From NCBI GenBank assembly GCA_016218365.1, contig JACREF010000025.1, forward strand, positions 1-64,000: 64,000 bases of DNA. Direction: 5' to 3'. Every line of letters starts with the position of its first letter. The stretch's first letter is position 1. Of this stretch, positions 45,456 through 54,641 are shown in pieces. The notes under the pieces were generated by a model. The model was not told the origin of the DNA, made no database searches, and saw only the letters and a program-made list of their open reading frames with translations. A program made the translations under genes and the position numbers. This stretch comes from Gammaproteobacteria bacterium. GTDB lineage: Bacteria; Pseudomonadota; Gammaproteobacteria; SZUA-140.

Positions 45456-47432
45456 CAAGTGATGACCGCTGATCCGGCCGGCCGAATGTGTCAATTCGTT
45501 ACAAACCGCCTCCAGCATCCTCAGCTGCTGCTGCAGTTCCAGGACCTGGCCATCATGCCCTGCAGACGCTGGCAGATCTGCCAGCGTACTGGCTGCCTGG
45601 TGTAACATCCGCTGCTGTTGCCGCACGGTTTGTGCCAGCCGGTTCATGGTATCGGTCATACCCTCCAGCAGCTGGTTGCAATCCGTAAATTGCCGGATAG
45701 CATCCCCAAGAACACTACACTGCCCCTTGAACTGCTGTTGATCGTTCAGCAGGTGATCAACGGTCTGCTGTGAGCTGCGACGCAAGGCGTCGATCATGCC
45801 ATAGATCTCCTTGGTGGCATCCTGGCTGCGTTGTGCGAGCTTGCGCACCTCGTCGGCAACCACGGCAAAACCGCGCCCGCTGTCACCGGCCCGCGCTGCC
45901 TCGATGGCGGCATTCAGTGCCAATAGATTGGTCTGTTCCGATATCGATTGAATAACCGAGGCTACCGCGGCGATCCGGTCAGTATTGCCATTCAATGTTC
46001 CAAGCAACTGCTGGGTCTGTCCCAGTGATGTGTCATTGTTGTCGACCAGCCCTGTGATGGCTGACAGCGACTGGTTCAAATTAGCAAAACGGCCGTTGAT
46101 CTGACGTAGCTGATCCGAGTGTTGCCCGGCCTCCACGGCCAGTGACTCCAGGCCATCGGTCAGCTGCGGTGGCATCACCATGTCGTGACGATGATGTTTT
46201 TCTACAGTCCTGACTTGTGATGCAGTGACCACTGCAGCGATCTGCTGGACGGTGTCATGCAATTGCTGATGTGCGCGCTGGATTGTCTGTTGCAGCTGCC
46301 GGGAACGATCAATCAGGATATGTACGGCGTCAGGAACATCCACTACCATGGCCCCATCACGGTCAGGCATTGCAAGATCAGGCAGTGCCGCTGACAGCAG
46401 CTGTTGCAATTCCGCAGTCATACGGCGATCCGGCGCTGGCCTGCGCAGATCGATAGCGATGCTGACCACAAGCAGTATCAGCGCAGCCACCAGCAACAGG
46501 GTTTGCCTGCCGCCGGTTGCCGCCCCACGCTCCATTGTCGTGGCAGCTGATGACAGCTGCTGATAGTGTCCGGTGAGCTGTGTGATATAGCGGTTGCTGG
46601 TCTGATACCAGTCTCCAGGATCGACATGAAACTGGCCGCGCTCAGCATGTGCCGTCGCCTGGTCACGAAACCTGTCGAGTGCCTCTTTGTCTGCAGTCAG
46701 TGCGCTCTGGAACGCCGCACCCGCCTCAGCCGTCACATCAGACAGAAAGATCTTCTGATAGGCATCCTGTGCCGACACCATTGAGATGAAAGCACTGTAC
46801 ATGCCAATACTGAAACCATCTTCAGCAAAGGTATCCAGCAGGATCGCCTGTTCAACACTGGCGCGCTCGATGACCTGCAGCAGACTGTGCAAGGCGGGGT
46901 GATGGGCGGAGTGCCCTCCTGCCGCATCGACGCTGATCCCGGCCAGTATGCCCAGCAACTGGCTGTGCAAGTTAGAGTAATAGTTGATGACCATCCCCAC
47001 GGTCAAGCGTTGCTCGGCAACACCCTGCCGGACATCGGGCAGGCGTTGCAGTTGCCTCTTCCAGTCATCCAGCTGTGCCGTATCCAGCCGCCAGTCCTGG
47101 AGTCGATCTTTAATGGCTGCGATAAAGGCGGCCAGTTGTTGATCGGTATCGCGGTATTGAGTACTCAGGGCATCCATCATCGATCCATCAATGCCCTTCA
47201 TGCTGCGTATGGCCAGACCACGCTCCTGGCGTAGCGCAGTCAGCAACGGACCCGCCAGCTGCAGGGCTGCCACATCCGGTGGAACAGCGTGCACCGGGGT
47301 CCATGAACGCAGCCCCGGCACCGCGGCAACGATGATCAGGGCGGCGGTCACAAGCAATACCAGCATACGTGCCCGCTGTGCCCTGCTGCGTGATGCAGAA
47401 AATCCTCTTGCCGGCGCTGCGCTGGGCATCAT
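45444..47432 (-). CDS. Methyl-accepting chemotaxis protein with NIT-type sensor domain
   Basis: A 662-residue transmembrane receptor. TM1 is at about 24-42. The long periplasmic part (43-318) has the [12 protein letters not shown] start and helical pattern of NIT (nitrate/nitrite sensing-like) domains. TM2 is at about 320-337. The cytoplasmic signalling hairpin is intact: [20 protein letters not shown] and [16 protein letters not shown]. The NIT label describes fold similarity and does not prove nitrate as ligand. No other chemotaxis gene is in the window. Its last residues (AGC) and stop codon come from repeat R6, so the natural C-terminus may have been replaced. Confidence 0.88.
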   Translation of the reverse strand: MMPSAAPARGFSASRSRAQRARMLVLLVTAALIIVAAVPGLRSWTPVHAVPPDVAALQLAGPLLTALRQERGLAIRSMKGIDGSMMDALSTQYRDTDQQLAAFIAAIKDRLQDWRLDTAQLDDWKRQLQRLPDVRQGVAEQRLTVGMVINYYSNLHSQLLGILAGISVDAAGGHSAHHPALHSLLQVIERASVEQAILLDTFAEDGFSIGMYSAFISMVSAQDAYQKIFLSDVTAEAGAAFQSALTADKEALDRFRDQATAHAERGQFHVDPGDWYQTSNRYITQLTGHYQQLSSAATTMERGAATGGRQTLLLVAALILLVVSIAIDLRRPAPDRRMTAELQQLLSAALPDLAMPDRDGAMVVDVPDAVHILIDRSRQLQQTIQRAHQQLHDTVQQIAAVVTASQVRTVEKHHRHDMVMPPQLTDGLESLAVEAGQHSDQLRQINGRFANLNQSLSAITGLVDNNDTSLGQTQQLLGTLNGNTDRIAAVASVIQSISEQTNLLALNAAIEAARAGDSGRGFAVVADEVRKLAQRSQDATKEIYGMIDALRRSSQQTVDHLLNDQQQFKGQCSVLGDAIRQFTDCNQLLEGMTDTMNRLAQTVRQQQRMLHQAASTLADLPASAGHDGQVLELQQQLRMLEAVCNELTHSAGRISGHHLAGC

Positions 47433-47597
47433 ATCCTCTTGGTCACTCAGTCAAATTACACCCCATGGTCTCATCAAGCATCGACACAGCGACGTGAAAC
47501 TTAAGCGGCGGTAACCTGTCTAGTGTGGGCATCTTCACCAGCGGGCCTGCCTATGCCGCGTGGCGGCGCTTGGCCATCCGAATGAGAATAGATAAAA

Positions 47598-50480
47598 ATG
47601 TTTAATATCAATTATAAATCAACATTATTTAATTATTTACTTAATGTAATAGTCACCGCCGGGATGGCCCTGTATGCCATCTGGACCCTCCCGGCATTTG
47701 CCACGGACATCCAAAAGCCCCCGCTGGATCCGGCCAGTTATGAATACCTGGAACTGCCTAACAAGATGAAGGTGGTACTGGTCTCCGACCCGACCGCCAC
47801 CAAGGCGGGGGCAACCATGAATGTCGCCGTGGGCTCGTTTGATGAGCCTGCGGAGCGCGCCGGTCTGGCACACTTCCTCGAACATATGCTGTTCCTGGGC
47901 ACGGCGAAATACCCTGACCCCGACTCCTACCATTCTTTCATGTCCAAACATGGTGGCACGGATAACGCCTACACCAGCGCAGAAAACACCGTCTATTATT
48001 TCGAACTTGATAATGCCCAGCTCCATGAGGGCCTGGACCGCTTTTCGCAGTTCTTCATCGCCCCATTGTTTAATAGTGAACTGGTGGAGCGTGAGCGGAT
48101 GGCAGTCGAATCAGAATACCGCGCCAAGGTCCGCGATGAGCCACGTCGCATCGGCGCCGCACTGATGGAAACAGCCAATCCGGCGCATCCCTACGCACAC
48201 TTTGCCGTTGGCAACCAGGTGACACTGGGGGATCGCCCCGGCTCAATGGTGCGTGACGAGCTGATCAGTTTTTACCAGCAGCATTATTCAGCCAACCTGA
48301 TGACGCTGGCGATCCTTGGCAACGAGCCATTGCCGGTACTGCGTCAGTGGGCCAGCGAACTGTTTTCGGCCATCCCGAATTCCGACCGATCCGCATTGCA
48401 ACTGGATACTCCATTGTATCTGCCAACACAAAATCCGCTGCGCATTGATGTCGTGCCGCTCAAGGATATTCGTCAGATGACCATGAGCTTTAGCGTGCCC
48501 TGGAGGCGGGAATATTACGCCATCGATCCTACTGAGATCTTTTCCGAGCTGCTTGGCCATGAGGGTTATGGCAGCCTCTACTCCGTCCTCAAGCACCAGG
48601 GCTGGATCACCAGACTGAACTCCGGCGCCGGGATTGTGGCCAATAATTTTGCATCATTTGATGTGGATTTCGATCTAACCGAGGAGGGTATCCATCATCA
48701 GGACCAAATCATCGCCCTGACCTTCAAATATATCGACCTGATCAAGGCTCGCGGCATCAAGCGCCGATTCCATGATGAAGTGACCTTGATCAAGGATAAC
48801 AAGTTCCGGTTCCGCGACAAATCATCACCCTCTAATGAAACAACGTTACTGGCCAATAACCTGCAGCTGTATCCACCCGAATTTGTCATCAGAGGCCCTT
48901 ACCAGACCAATGATTTTAATCTGCAGGCCACCCTCGACATGATGGCATGGCTGCGCCCAGACAACATGCGACTGATCATCGTCGACCCGGCCAACAATGG
49001 TGATCACCGTGATCAATGGTATGACACACCCTACGCTGTATCGGCACTGCAACCGGCCAAAGCCGTGCAAGGGGTCTCGTTACTTGCCAAAAAATTATCG
49101 CTGCCACCCTCCAATCCATTCATCCCGACCGACCTGTCATTCAAGCGTAACAACCAGGCCAGCACCTTGCCGGTGAAGATCCATGACAGCATCGGCCTGG
49201 AGGTGTGGCATCAGCAGGATCAGGAGTTCGGCATCCCCAAGGCCGATGTATTCATCACCATCGACAACGCTACCCGGGCGCTTACCACCCGCAACACGGC
49301 GCTGCTATGGGCCTATCTGGCGCTGGTTGACGATGCGCTCGATGAATACGGCTACCCGGCCAATATGGCCGGTCTTTATTATCAGGTCTCGCAATCATTG
49401 CGCGGCATCACGATCCAGCTTCATGGTTACAATGACAAACAGGCACGGCTGCTCGATACCATCCTGGATAATATGCTGAAGCTGAAGGTCGAAGATACCC
49501 GTTTGTTCACCATCAAACAGAGGATCATCCGCGACCTGATCAATATGGGCATGGATCGCCCCTATATCCAGTCCATGAACGAGACATCACGATTACTTAA
49601 TCTCAATCAACCCAGTCGCGAGGAATTGATTGCGGCCATCAAACCGCTCACCCGCTCCGACATTAAAACATTCATCAAGACCCTGTTTGGGCAGGCCCGA
49701 ATTACCCTGCTGGCCCACGGTAACCTGTCGCCCGAACAGGCCATTGCCCTCGGCCAGCATACCCAGCATCGCGTGTCGACCATCGCCAGGGTCAGCGCCG
49801 ACCGTTCGGTACGTAACGGGATACTGCTCGATAACAAAACCTATGTTCAAAACATACCACTGCAACATGATGACTCATCCATCGTCGTCTATTACCAGGC
49901 ACACGATGATGATCTGGATACCCAAGCACGCTTTGCACTGCTGCAGCAACTGCTGTATTCGCCGTTCTTCAACACACTGCGCACCGAACAGCAGCTGGGT
50001 TATGTCGTTAACAGTGGCGGACAATCCCTGTACCGACGTCCCGGTATACGCCTGGTGATCCAGTCTTCGGTGGCCGCTCCGGATGTCCTGCTCAGGAAAA
50101 TTGATGCCTTTCTAGCTGAAAATGACAACGTCATGTCAGCCATCACTGATCAGGAGTTCGAGGCCTACCGTCAGGGGCTGTTATCAGAGCTATTGAAAAG
50201 AGACCCGAATCTCTCCAGCCGCAGCCAGCGCTACTTTGGCTTCATGGAAAAAGGCTACACCGATTTCCGCTATCAGGAGTCCCTGGCCACGGCCATCCGC
50301 GCGACGACCAAGCAACAGATCATCGACACCTATCACCAGCTGTTTCTGGGGCATGACTATGGCCGGTTGATCGTCAGCAATACCGGTCAGCGGCACCACG
50401 GCACAGCACTGCCGGAACAGACGGTGCCGATCACTGACGTCGCGGCCTTCAGAGGCTCGCTGCCGCATTACCGCTACTAG
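47598..50480 (+). CDS. Pitrilysin-like M16 zinc metallopeptidase
   Basis: A 960-residue exported protease of the insulinase/protease III type. An N-terminal hydrophobic segment (about 12-34, ending LPAFATD) should direct it to the periplasm. The inverted zinc motif H92-FLE-H96 is in AHFLEHMLFLGTAKYPD, and the distal zinc glutamate is in ERERMAVESEYR. Four M16 repeats follow, including the late EQQLGYVVNSG and RPGIRLVIQS regions. The length equals E. coli Ptr (962). The first 60 bases of the gene are strikingly AT-rich compared with the neighbours. The stop codon TAG abuts repeat R6. Confidence 0.93.
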   Translation: MFNINYKSTLFNYLLNVIVTAGMALYAIWTLPAFATDIQKPPLDPASYEYLELPNKMKVVLVSDPTATKAGATMNVAVGSFDEPAERAGLAHFLEHMLFLGTAKYPDPDSYHSFMSKHGGTDNAYTSAENTVYYFELDNAQLHEGLDRFSQFFIAPLFNSELVERERMAVESEYRAKVRDEPRRIGAALMETANPAHPYAHFAVGNQVTLGDRPGSMVRDELISFYQQHYSANLMTLAILGNEPLPVLRQWASELFSAIPNSDRSALQLDTPLYLPTQNPLRIDVVPLKDIRQMTMSFSVPWRREYYAIDPTEIFSELLGHEGYGSLYSVLKHQGWITRLNSGAGIVANNFASFDVDFDLTEEGIHHQDQIIALTFKYIDLIKARGIKRRFHDEVTLIKDNKFRFRDKSSPSNETTLLANNLQLYPPEFVIRGPYQTNDFNLQATLDMMAWLRPDNMRLIIVDPANNGDHRDQWYDTPYAVSALQPAKAVQGVSLLAKKLSLPPSNPFIPTDLSFKRNNQASTLPVKIHDSIGLEVWHQQDQEFGIPKADVFITIDNATRALTTRNTALLWAYLALVDDALDEYGYPANMAGLYYQVSQSLRGITIQLHGYNDKQARLLDTILDNMLKLKVEDTRLFTIKQRIIRDLINMGMDRPYIQSMNETSRLLNLNQPSREELIAAIKPLTRSDIKTFIKTLFGQARITLLAHGNLSPEQAIALGQHTQHRVSTIARVSADRSVRNGILLDNKTYVQNIPLQHDDSSIVVYYQAHDDDLDTQARFALLQQLLYSPFFNTLRTEQQLGYVVNSGGQSLYRRPGIRLVIQSSVAAPDVLLRKIDAFLAENDNVMSAITDQEFEAYRQGLLSELLKRDPNLSSRSQRYFGFMEKGYTDFRYQESLATAIRATTKQQIIDTYHQLFLGHDYGRLIVSNTGQRHHGTALPEQTVPITDVAAFRGSLPHYRY

Positions 50481-50624
50481 CAGGCTGTTGAAAAACAGCC
50501 TGCGTGCGGCGCAAGGACGCGCCGCCATTTTTCAAACCGGGTTTATCTACTTGAAAAACATCCTGCTAGCAGAATGCTGAAAAATTTTTGCTTTGCTCCA
50601 GGCTGTTTTTCAACAACCTGCTAG
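50478..50624. repeat. Inverted pair of R6 repeats between convergent protease and lpxB genes
   Basis: TAGCAGGCTGTTGAAAAACA (50478 on) forms a hairpin with its own right half. A mirrored copy, GGCTGTTTTTCAACAACCTG then CTAG, lies at 50601-50624. The protease stop TAG and the lpxB stop (50621-50623) are the outermost bases of the two copies. The inner part matches the unit at 45392-45455. Likely a two-way terminator. Confidence 0.85.
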
Positions 50625-51772
50625 GGGGGTGTCGCGGCAAGCTCGAGAATGGCGCGGGCGGCGCTGTTGCCGGCATCCTGGCGCAACAAGTGGTGCAGGC
50701 GAGTGAACTCCTGCTGCATCTGACCCACCACCTCTGGCTCATCGAGAAACTGGATCAGCATTTCCCCCATGGTCTCGGGGCGTATGCGATCCTGGATGTA
50801 TTCCGGGACCAGTGTCTGGGCGGACAACAGGTTGGGCAGTGAAAAATGCCTGACCTTGACCAGACGACGGGCGATCGCATACGTCAGCGTCGATACTCGA
50901 TAGGCCACCACCATCGGCCGCTTCAACAACATGGCCTCCAACGCGGCGGTGCCACAGGCCAGCAATACGGCATCCGCAGCACACATCGCCTCATGCGACT
51001 GACCGATGAACAAACGTACCGGCAGCTGAGGTGCGAGGACACTCAGCCGTTGTGAAAAATAGTCGCGGTGTGACCCACTGATCAGTGGGACGATAAATTC
51101 AACATCGGGACGTTGGCGGCAACACCACAGTGCGGTCCTGATGAAATCATCGGTCAGGGCACGGACCTCGCTGCTGCGACTGCCAGGCAACAGGGCAACC
51201 ACCCTGGCGTCAGGGCTCAGGTTCAATGTGCGACGCGCGGCATGTCGATCAGGTAGCAAATCAATCATGTCGGCCAGCGGGTGGCCAACAAAGCGCACCG
51301 GAATGTTGTACCCCTGGTAAAAGGCCTCCTCGAAGGGAAACAGGGTCAGCATCAGATCGACACTGCGGGCGATCTTATGCAATCGATAACGACGCCAGGC
51401 CCAGACCGACGGGCTGACATAGTGCACCGTAGTGATACCAGCCCGCTTCAATCTCGACTCAAGGCCAAGATTGAAATCAGGGGCGTCGACACCGATGAAG
51501 ATATCCGGCGGATCGGCGATCAATTGCCGGGCCAGCCGATTACGGGCGCGCAGCAGCTCGGGGTAGCGTCCCAGCACCTCGGTCAGTCCCATCACCGCCA
51601 GCCGCTCCAGCGGATACAGACCCTGACAACCCTGCTCCAGCATGCGCGGACCGGCAATGCCGACAAAACTGATCTCCGGGTGCAGTACACGCAATGCGCG
51701 CATCAGATTGGCTGCCAGCAGGTCACCGGAGGTCTCCCCGGCCACGATGCCGATGCGCAGCGGCTTACTCAT
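50621..51772 (-). CDS. lpxB: Lipid-A-disaccharide synthase
   Basis: Joins UDP-diacylglucosamine and lipid X in lipid A synthesis at the inner membrane. The 383-residue GT19 protein has GIVAGETSGDLLAANLMRAL, FIGVDAPDFNLGLE, YVSPSVWAWR, FVGHPLAD, LLPGSRSSEV and CGTAALEAML. It is the last gene of the rpsB-lpxB cluster, 27 bases after lpxA. A GTG three bases upstream is an alternative start. Confidence 0.95.
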   Translation of the reverse strand: MSKPLRIGIVAGETSGDLLAANLMRALRVLHPEISFVGIAGPRMLEQGCQGLYPLERLAVMGLTEVLGRYPELLRARNRLARQLIADPPDIFIGVDAPDFNLGLESRLKRAGITTVHYVSPSVWAWRRYRLHKIARSVDLMLTLFPFEEAFYQGYNIPVRFVGHPLADMIDLLPDRHAARRTLNLSPDARVVALLPGSRSSEVRALTDDFIRTALWCCRQRPDVEFIVPLISGSHRDYFSQRLSVLAPQLPVRLFIGQSHEAMCAADAVLLACGTAALEAMLLKRPMVVAYRVSTLTYAIARRLVKVRHFSLPNLLSAQTLVPEYIQDRIRPETMGEMLIQFLDEPEVVGQMQQEFTRLHHLLRQDAGNSAARAILELAATPP

Positions 51773-51799
51773 CACCTGAAATCCGGCTACAACACGTGC

Positions 51800-52570
51800 T
51801 CAGCGCACGATGCCACGGCTGGCCTGACGCAGGAAGTCAGTCAGATAATTCAGTTCCGGGCATCCTGGGTCGAGACTGGAGATCGCAGCGATCGCCTCCT
51901 CCACCGGCAGCCCGGATTTATACAGCAGCTTGTAGGACTGGCGCAGCAGCCGCAGTACCTCCGGGCTGAAACCACGCCGCTTCAGGCCTTCAGTGTTCAG
52001 GCCATGAGGCGCGGCCATGTGGCCGGATACCAGCACGTAGGGCGGAACATCCTTGGAGATCACGCTGCCCATGGCGGTAAAGCAGTGGGCGCCGATCTTG
52101 CAAAATTGATGGACCAGCGTAAACCCGCCGAGGATCGCATGATCACCGACCATGACATGGCCGGCAATCGAGGCATTATTGGAAAATATCGTGTGATTGC
52201 CGACCTCGCAATCATGGGCAATATGGGCGCCGATCATGATCCAGTTATCATTACCGAGCCGGGTGATGCCGCGATCCTGTGTGGTACCGCGATTTACCGT
52301 GACGTATTCGCGGAAGACATTGCGATCACCGATCTCCAGGTAGGTCGGCTCGCCGGCGTACTTCTTGTCCTGGGGGGCATCGCCAATGGAACAGAACTGG
52401 AAGAAACGGTTTTCGGTACCGATCCGGCTCGGGCCGCGGATCACCACATGCGGGCCGATGACACAGCCGTCCCCAATCTCGACCCCGGGGCCAATGATGC
52501 TGTAAGGCCCGACCTCAACCCCCCTGCCCAGTCGTGCATCCGCATCAACTTGCGCCGTCGGGTGAATCAA
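51800..52570 (-). CDS. lpxA: UDP-N-acetylglucosamine acyltransferase (LpxA)
   Basis: First enzyme of lipid A synthesis; transfers a hydroxyacyl chain from ACP to UDP-GlcNAc. The 256-residue left-handed beta-helix shows many hexapeptide repeats and the catalytic histidine in [13 protein letters not shown]. The GLKRRGFS stretch and a C-terminal helical domain ending in RGIVR are family features. No ATG fits. The family start IHPTAQVD follows a TTG at 52570-52568, which overlaps the fabZ stop. That TTG is taken as the start; a longer frame to 52612 would lie within fabZ. Confidence 0.92.
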   Translation of the reverse strand: MIHPTAQVDADARLGRGVEVGPYSIIGPGVEIGDGCVIGPHVVIRGPSRIGTENRFFQFCSIGDAPQDKKYAGEPTYLEIGDRNVFREYVTVNRGTTQDRGITRLGNDNWIMIGAHIAHDCEVGNHTIFSNNASIAGHVMVGDHAILGGFTLVHQFCKIGAHCFTAMGSVISKDVPPYVLVSGHMAAPHGLNTEGLKRRGFSPEVLRLLRQSYKLLYKSGLPVEEAIAAISSLDPGCPELNYLTDFLRQASRGIVR

Positions 52571-53049
52571 GCTTCGAGTTCCTTGGCTGCACACATGATC
52601 TTTGCACTGCACACCAGCTCGCCATCGACCATTGCCGTGGCGTCGAAGCGCCAGATATTGCGCACCGCGCGGATCACCTGTACCTCGATGATCAGCTGAT
52701 CACCCGGTTCCACCGGTTTTTTGAAACGCGCCTCGTCGATTCCAACAAAATAATACAGAAAGCCGTTTTCCGGCGTGGTGTGGGTACTCTGTGAGGCCAG
52801 CAATCCTGTGGCCTGCGCCATGGCCTCCAGGATCAATACCCCCGGCATCACCGGCCGCACCGGAAAATGCCCGGGAAAATACGGTTCGTTGATGGTGACA
52901 TTCTTCAGCGCTGTCAGCGAAACGCCCGGATTGACGCTCAGCACCTTGTCGACCAGCAGGAACGGATAACGATGCGGCAGGTGCTTCAGGATCTCATGGA
53001 TATCCATCGTCCCGAGGGCGGATCCATCGTTAATACTTTTATCATTCAT
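52567..53049 (-). CDS. fabZ: 3-hydroxyacyl-ACP dehydratase
   Basis: Dehydrates hydroxyacyl-ACP in fatty-acid synthesis. The 160-residue hotdog-fold protein has [14 protein letters not shown], the catalytic histidine in [16 protein letters not shown] and the glutamate in ILEAMAQ. It is located between lpxD and lpxA as in most gammaproteobacteria. The first 14 residues before MDIHEIL are unlike the family and the start may be that second ATG. Confidence 0.95.
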   Translation of the reverse strand: MNDKSINDGSALGTMDIHEILKHLPHRYPFLLVDKVLSVNPGVSLTALKNVTINEPYFPGHFPVRPVMPGVLILEAMAQATGLLASQSTHTTPENGFLYYFVGIDEARFKKPVEPGDQLIIEVQVIRAVRNIWRFDATAMVDGELVCSAKIMCAAKELEA

Positions 53050-53060
53050 TAAGTTGGGCT

Positions 53061-54092
53061 CTACTTATTATGCAGTTTATCGGTTCCCGCAGTCTCCAGC
53101 CGTCTGACCCTGTCCGCAAGGTCATCAAGCTGGCGGTAACGGGCGGCGTTTCGCTTCCATTTGGCATTCTCCTCGACCGGTATCCCGGACGAGTAGACAC
53201 CGGGATGCCGTATCGAATGGGTCACCATGCTCATACCGGTGATCTGCACGTCATCACTAATCTCCAGATGACCCACTATACCGACACAGCCACCGATGGC
53301 GCAACGCGCACCGATACGGGTGCTGCCGGCAACCGCGGTGCAGGCAGCGATTGCGGTATGGGCGCCGATCTGCACATTGTGGCCAATCTGTATCTGGTTA
53401 TCCAGTTTAACACCATCATGTATCACGGTGTCTTCCAGCGCCCCGCGATCGATCGTTGTGTTGGCACCCACCTCAACATCATTGCCGATGATGACGGCGC
53501 CGATCTGCGGGATCTTCAGCCACTCGCCATGATCCGGTGCAAATCCGAAGCCGTCGGCACCGAATACGCAACCAGGATGTATCAGGCAGCGCGCACCGAC
53601 CTGTACTGTTCCGACCAGGGTGACGCTGGCCGCCAGCCTGCTGTCTCTGGCAACAGTGATCCGGCCGGACAGCGTGCAACCCGGCCCGATGTAGACACCG
53701 GGGCCAATGTTGACCTCACTCCCCAGATAACAGTTCGCACCAACATAGGCCGTGGCATCGATGCTGGCGCCCGGCTCAACAACCGCCCGCGGGTGTATCC
53801 CGGCGGTAAACGGTGCCGCCGGGTACAGGCACTGCGCCACGCGTGCGAATACCGCATAAGGATCCTGAACGACCCAGGCAGTGACTGGACACTCGGCGGC
53901 GTCCTGTTCACGCAGCAATACCGCGGCCGCGCGGGTATGTTTCAGATAGCGATGGTAATGGGTATTGGCCAGAAAGCTCAGCTCTGCGCCACCCGCCTGG
54001 TTCAAGGTGGCAATGCCGGCAATCGGTGTGCTGCCATCCCCGCGCAGCACACCGCCGAATTCCGTCACCAGATCTGCCAGACGTCGCGCCAC
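53061..54092 (-). CDS. lpxD: UDP-3-O-acylglucosamine N-acyltransferase
   Basis: Third enzyme of lipid A synthesis. The 343-residue protein has the N-terminal uridine-binding domain (about 1-100), a left-handed beta-helix of hexapeptide repeats, and the catalytic histidine in [21 protein letters not shown] is a family mark. The start is GTG at 54092 with AAGG eight bases upstream. It is 10 bases after skp. Confidence 0.95.
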   Translation of the reverse strand: MARRLADLVTEFGGVLRGDGSTPIAGIATLNQAGGAELSFLANTHYHRYLKHTRAAAVLLREQDAAECPVTAWVVQDPYAVFARVAQCLYPAAPFTAGIHPRAVVEPGASIDATAYVGANCYLGSEVNIGPGVYIGPGCTLSGRITVARDSRLAASVTLVGTVQVGARCLIHPGCVFGADGFGFAPDHGEWLKIPQIGAVIIGNDVEVGANTTIDRGALEDTVIHDGVKLDNQIQIGHNVQIGAHTAIAACTAVAGSTRIGARCAIGGCVGIVGHLEISDDVQITGMSMVTHSIRHPGVYSSGIPVEENAKWKRNAARYRQLDDLADRVRRLETAGTDKLHNK

Positions 54093-54102
54093 TGCCGCCG
54101 CC

Positions 54103-54630
54103 TTATTTTACCTTGTTGGTCTTCTTCAATTCATCCAATACCTGGCCGGTTATATCCAGCCCATCGTTGGCATAGGCAATACCTTGATAGAGGATCAAAT
54201 CAAAATGATCGCGCTTGCCGATAGCGACGATGGCCTGCTGGATCTGTTGCTGCAGGACTGCCATCATCTCGTTACGGCGATTGCCGAGGTCCTCGGCAAA
54301 TGCCTGCTGCTCCTGTCGCACCTTGCGCTGGCGGCCCAGCAGATCAGTGCCAAGCTTGGAACGTTCGGCTTCGGCCATGATCGCGCCGTCCCGCGCCAGC
54401 CTTTCCTCGATCGCCTTCAGATCCTTGACCTCCTTGGTGATCCTCTCCTCCCGTTCGGAGAATTCCTTTTTCAGGATGTCAGAGCTGGCCTGGGCCTGCG
54501 GTGATTCTTCCAGTAATCGCGCCGCATCAACAAAACCGAACTTGAGTTCAGCCGCCGTCACCGTCGTCATGACAGCCAGACCCAGCAGCAGCGCTAACAA
54601 TAAGATTGACCTGTTCTTCAAGGTATTCAC
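54103..54630 (-). CDS. skp: Periplasmic chaperone Skp/OmpH
   Basis: Binds unfolded outer-membrane proteins in the periplasm and passes them to the Bam complex. The 175-residue protein has a signal peptide (ILLLALLLGLAVMTTVTAAE). A core of FGFVDAARLLEESPQ follows, then long charged coiled-coil arms (about 50-120). It lies between bamA and lpxD, the usual position. Confidence 0.93.
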   Translation of the reverse strand: MNTLKNRSILLLALLLGLAVMTTVTAAELKFGFVDAARLLEESPQAQASSDILKKEFSEREERITKEVKDLKAIEERLARDGAIMAEAERSKLGTDLLGRQRKVRQEQQAFAEDLGNRRNEMMAVLQQQIQQAIVAIGKRDHFDLILYQGIAYANDGLDITGQVLDELKKTNKVK

Positions 54631-54641
54631 TCCAATAATGG

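Noticed and set aside
45444..47432. Calling the MCP a nitrate chemoreceptor
   Set aside because: The NIT-like fold does not establish the ligand, and no nitrate genes are nearby.
51281..52699. Plus-strand open frame of about 470 codons
   Set aside because: Antisense of lpxB, lpxA and fabZ; arises from GC-rich codon bias.
53070..54224. Plus-strand open frame of about 384 codons opposite lpxD
   Set aside because: Antisense of a hexapeptide-repeat gene, which naturally gives long mirrored frames.
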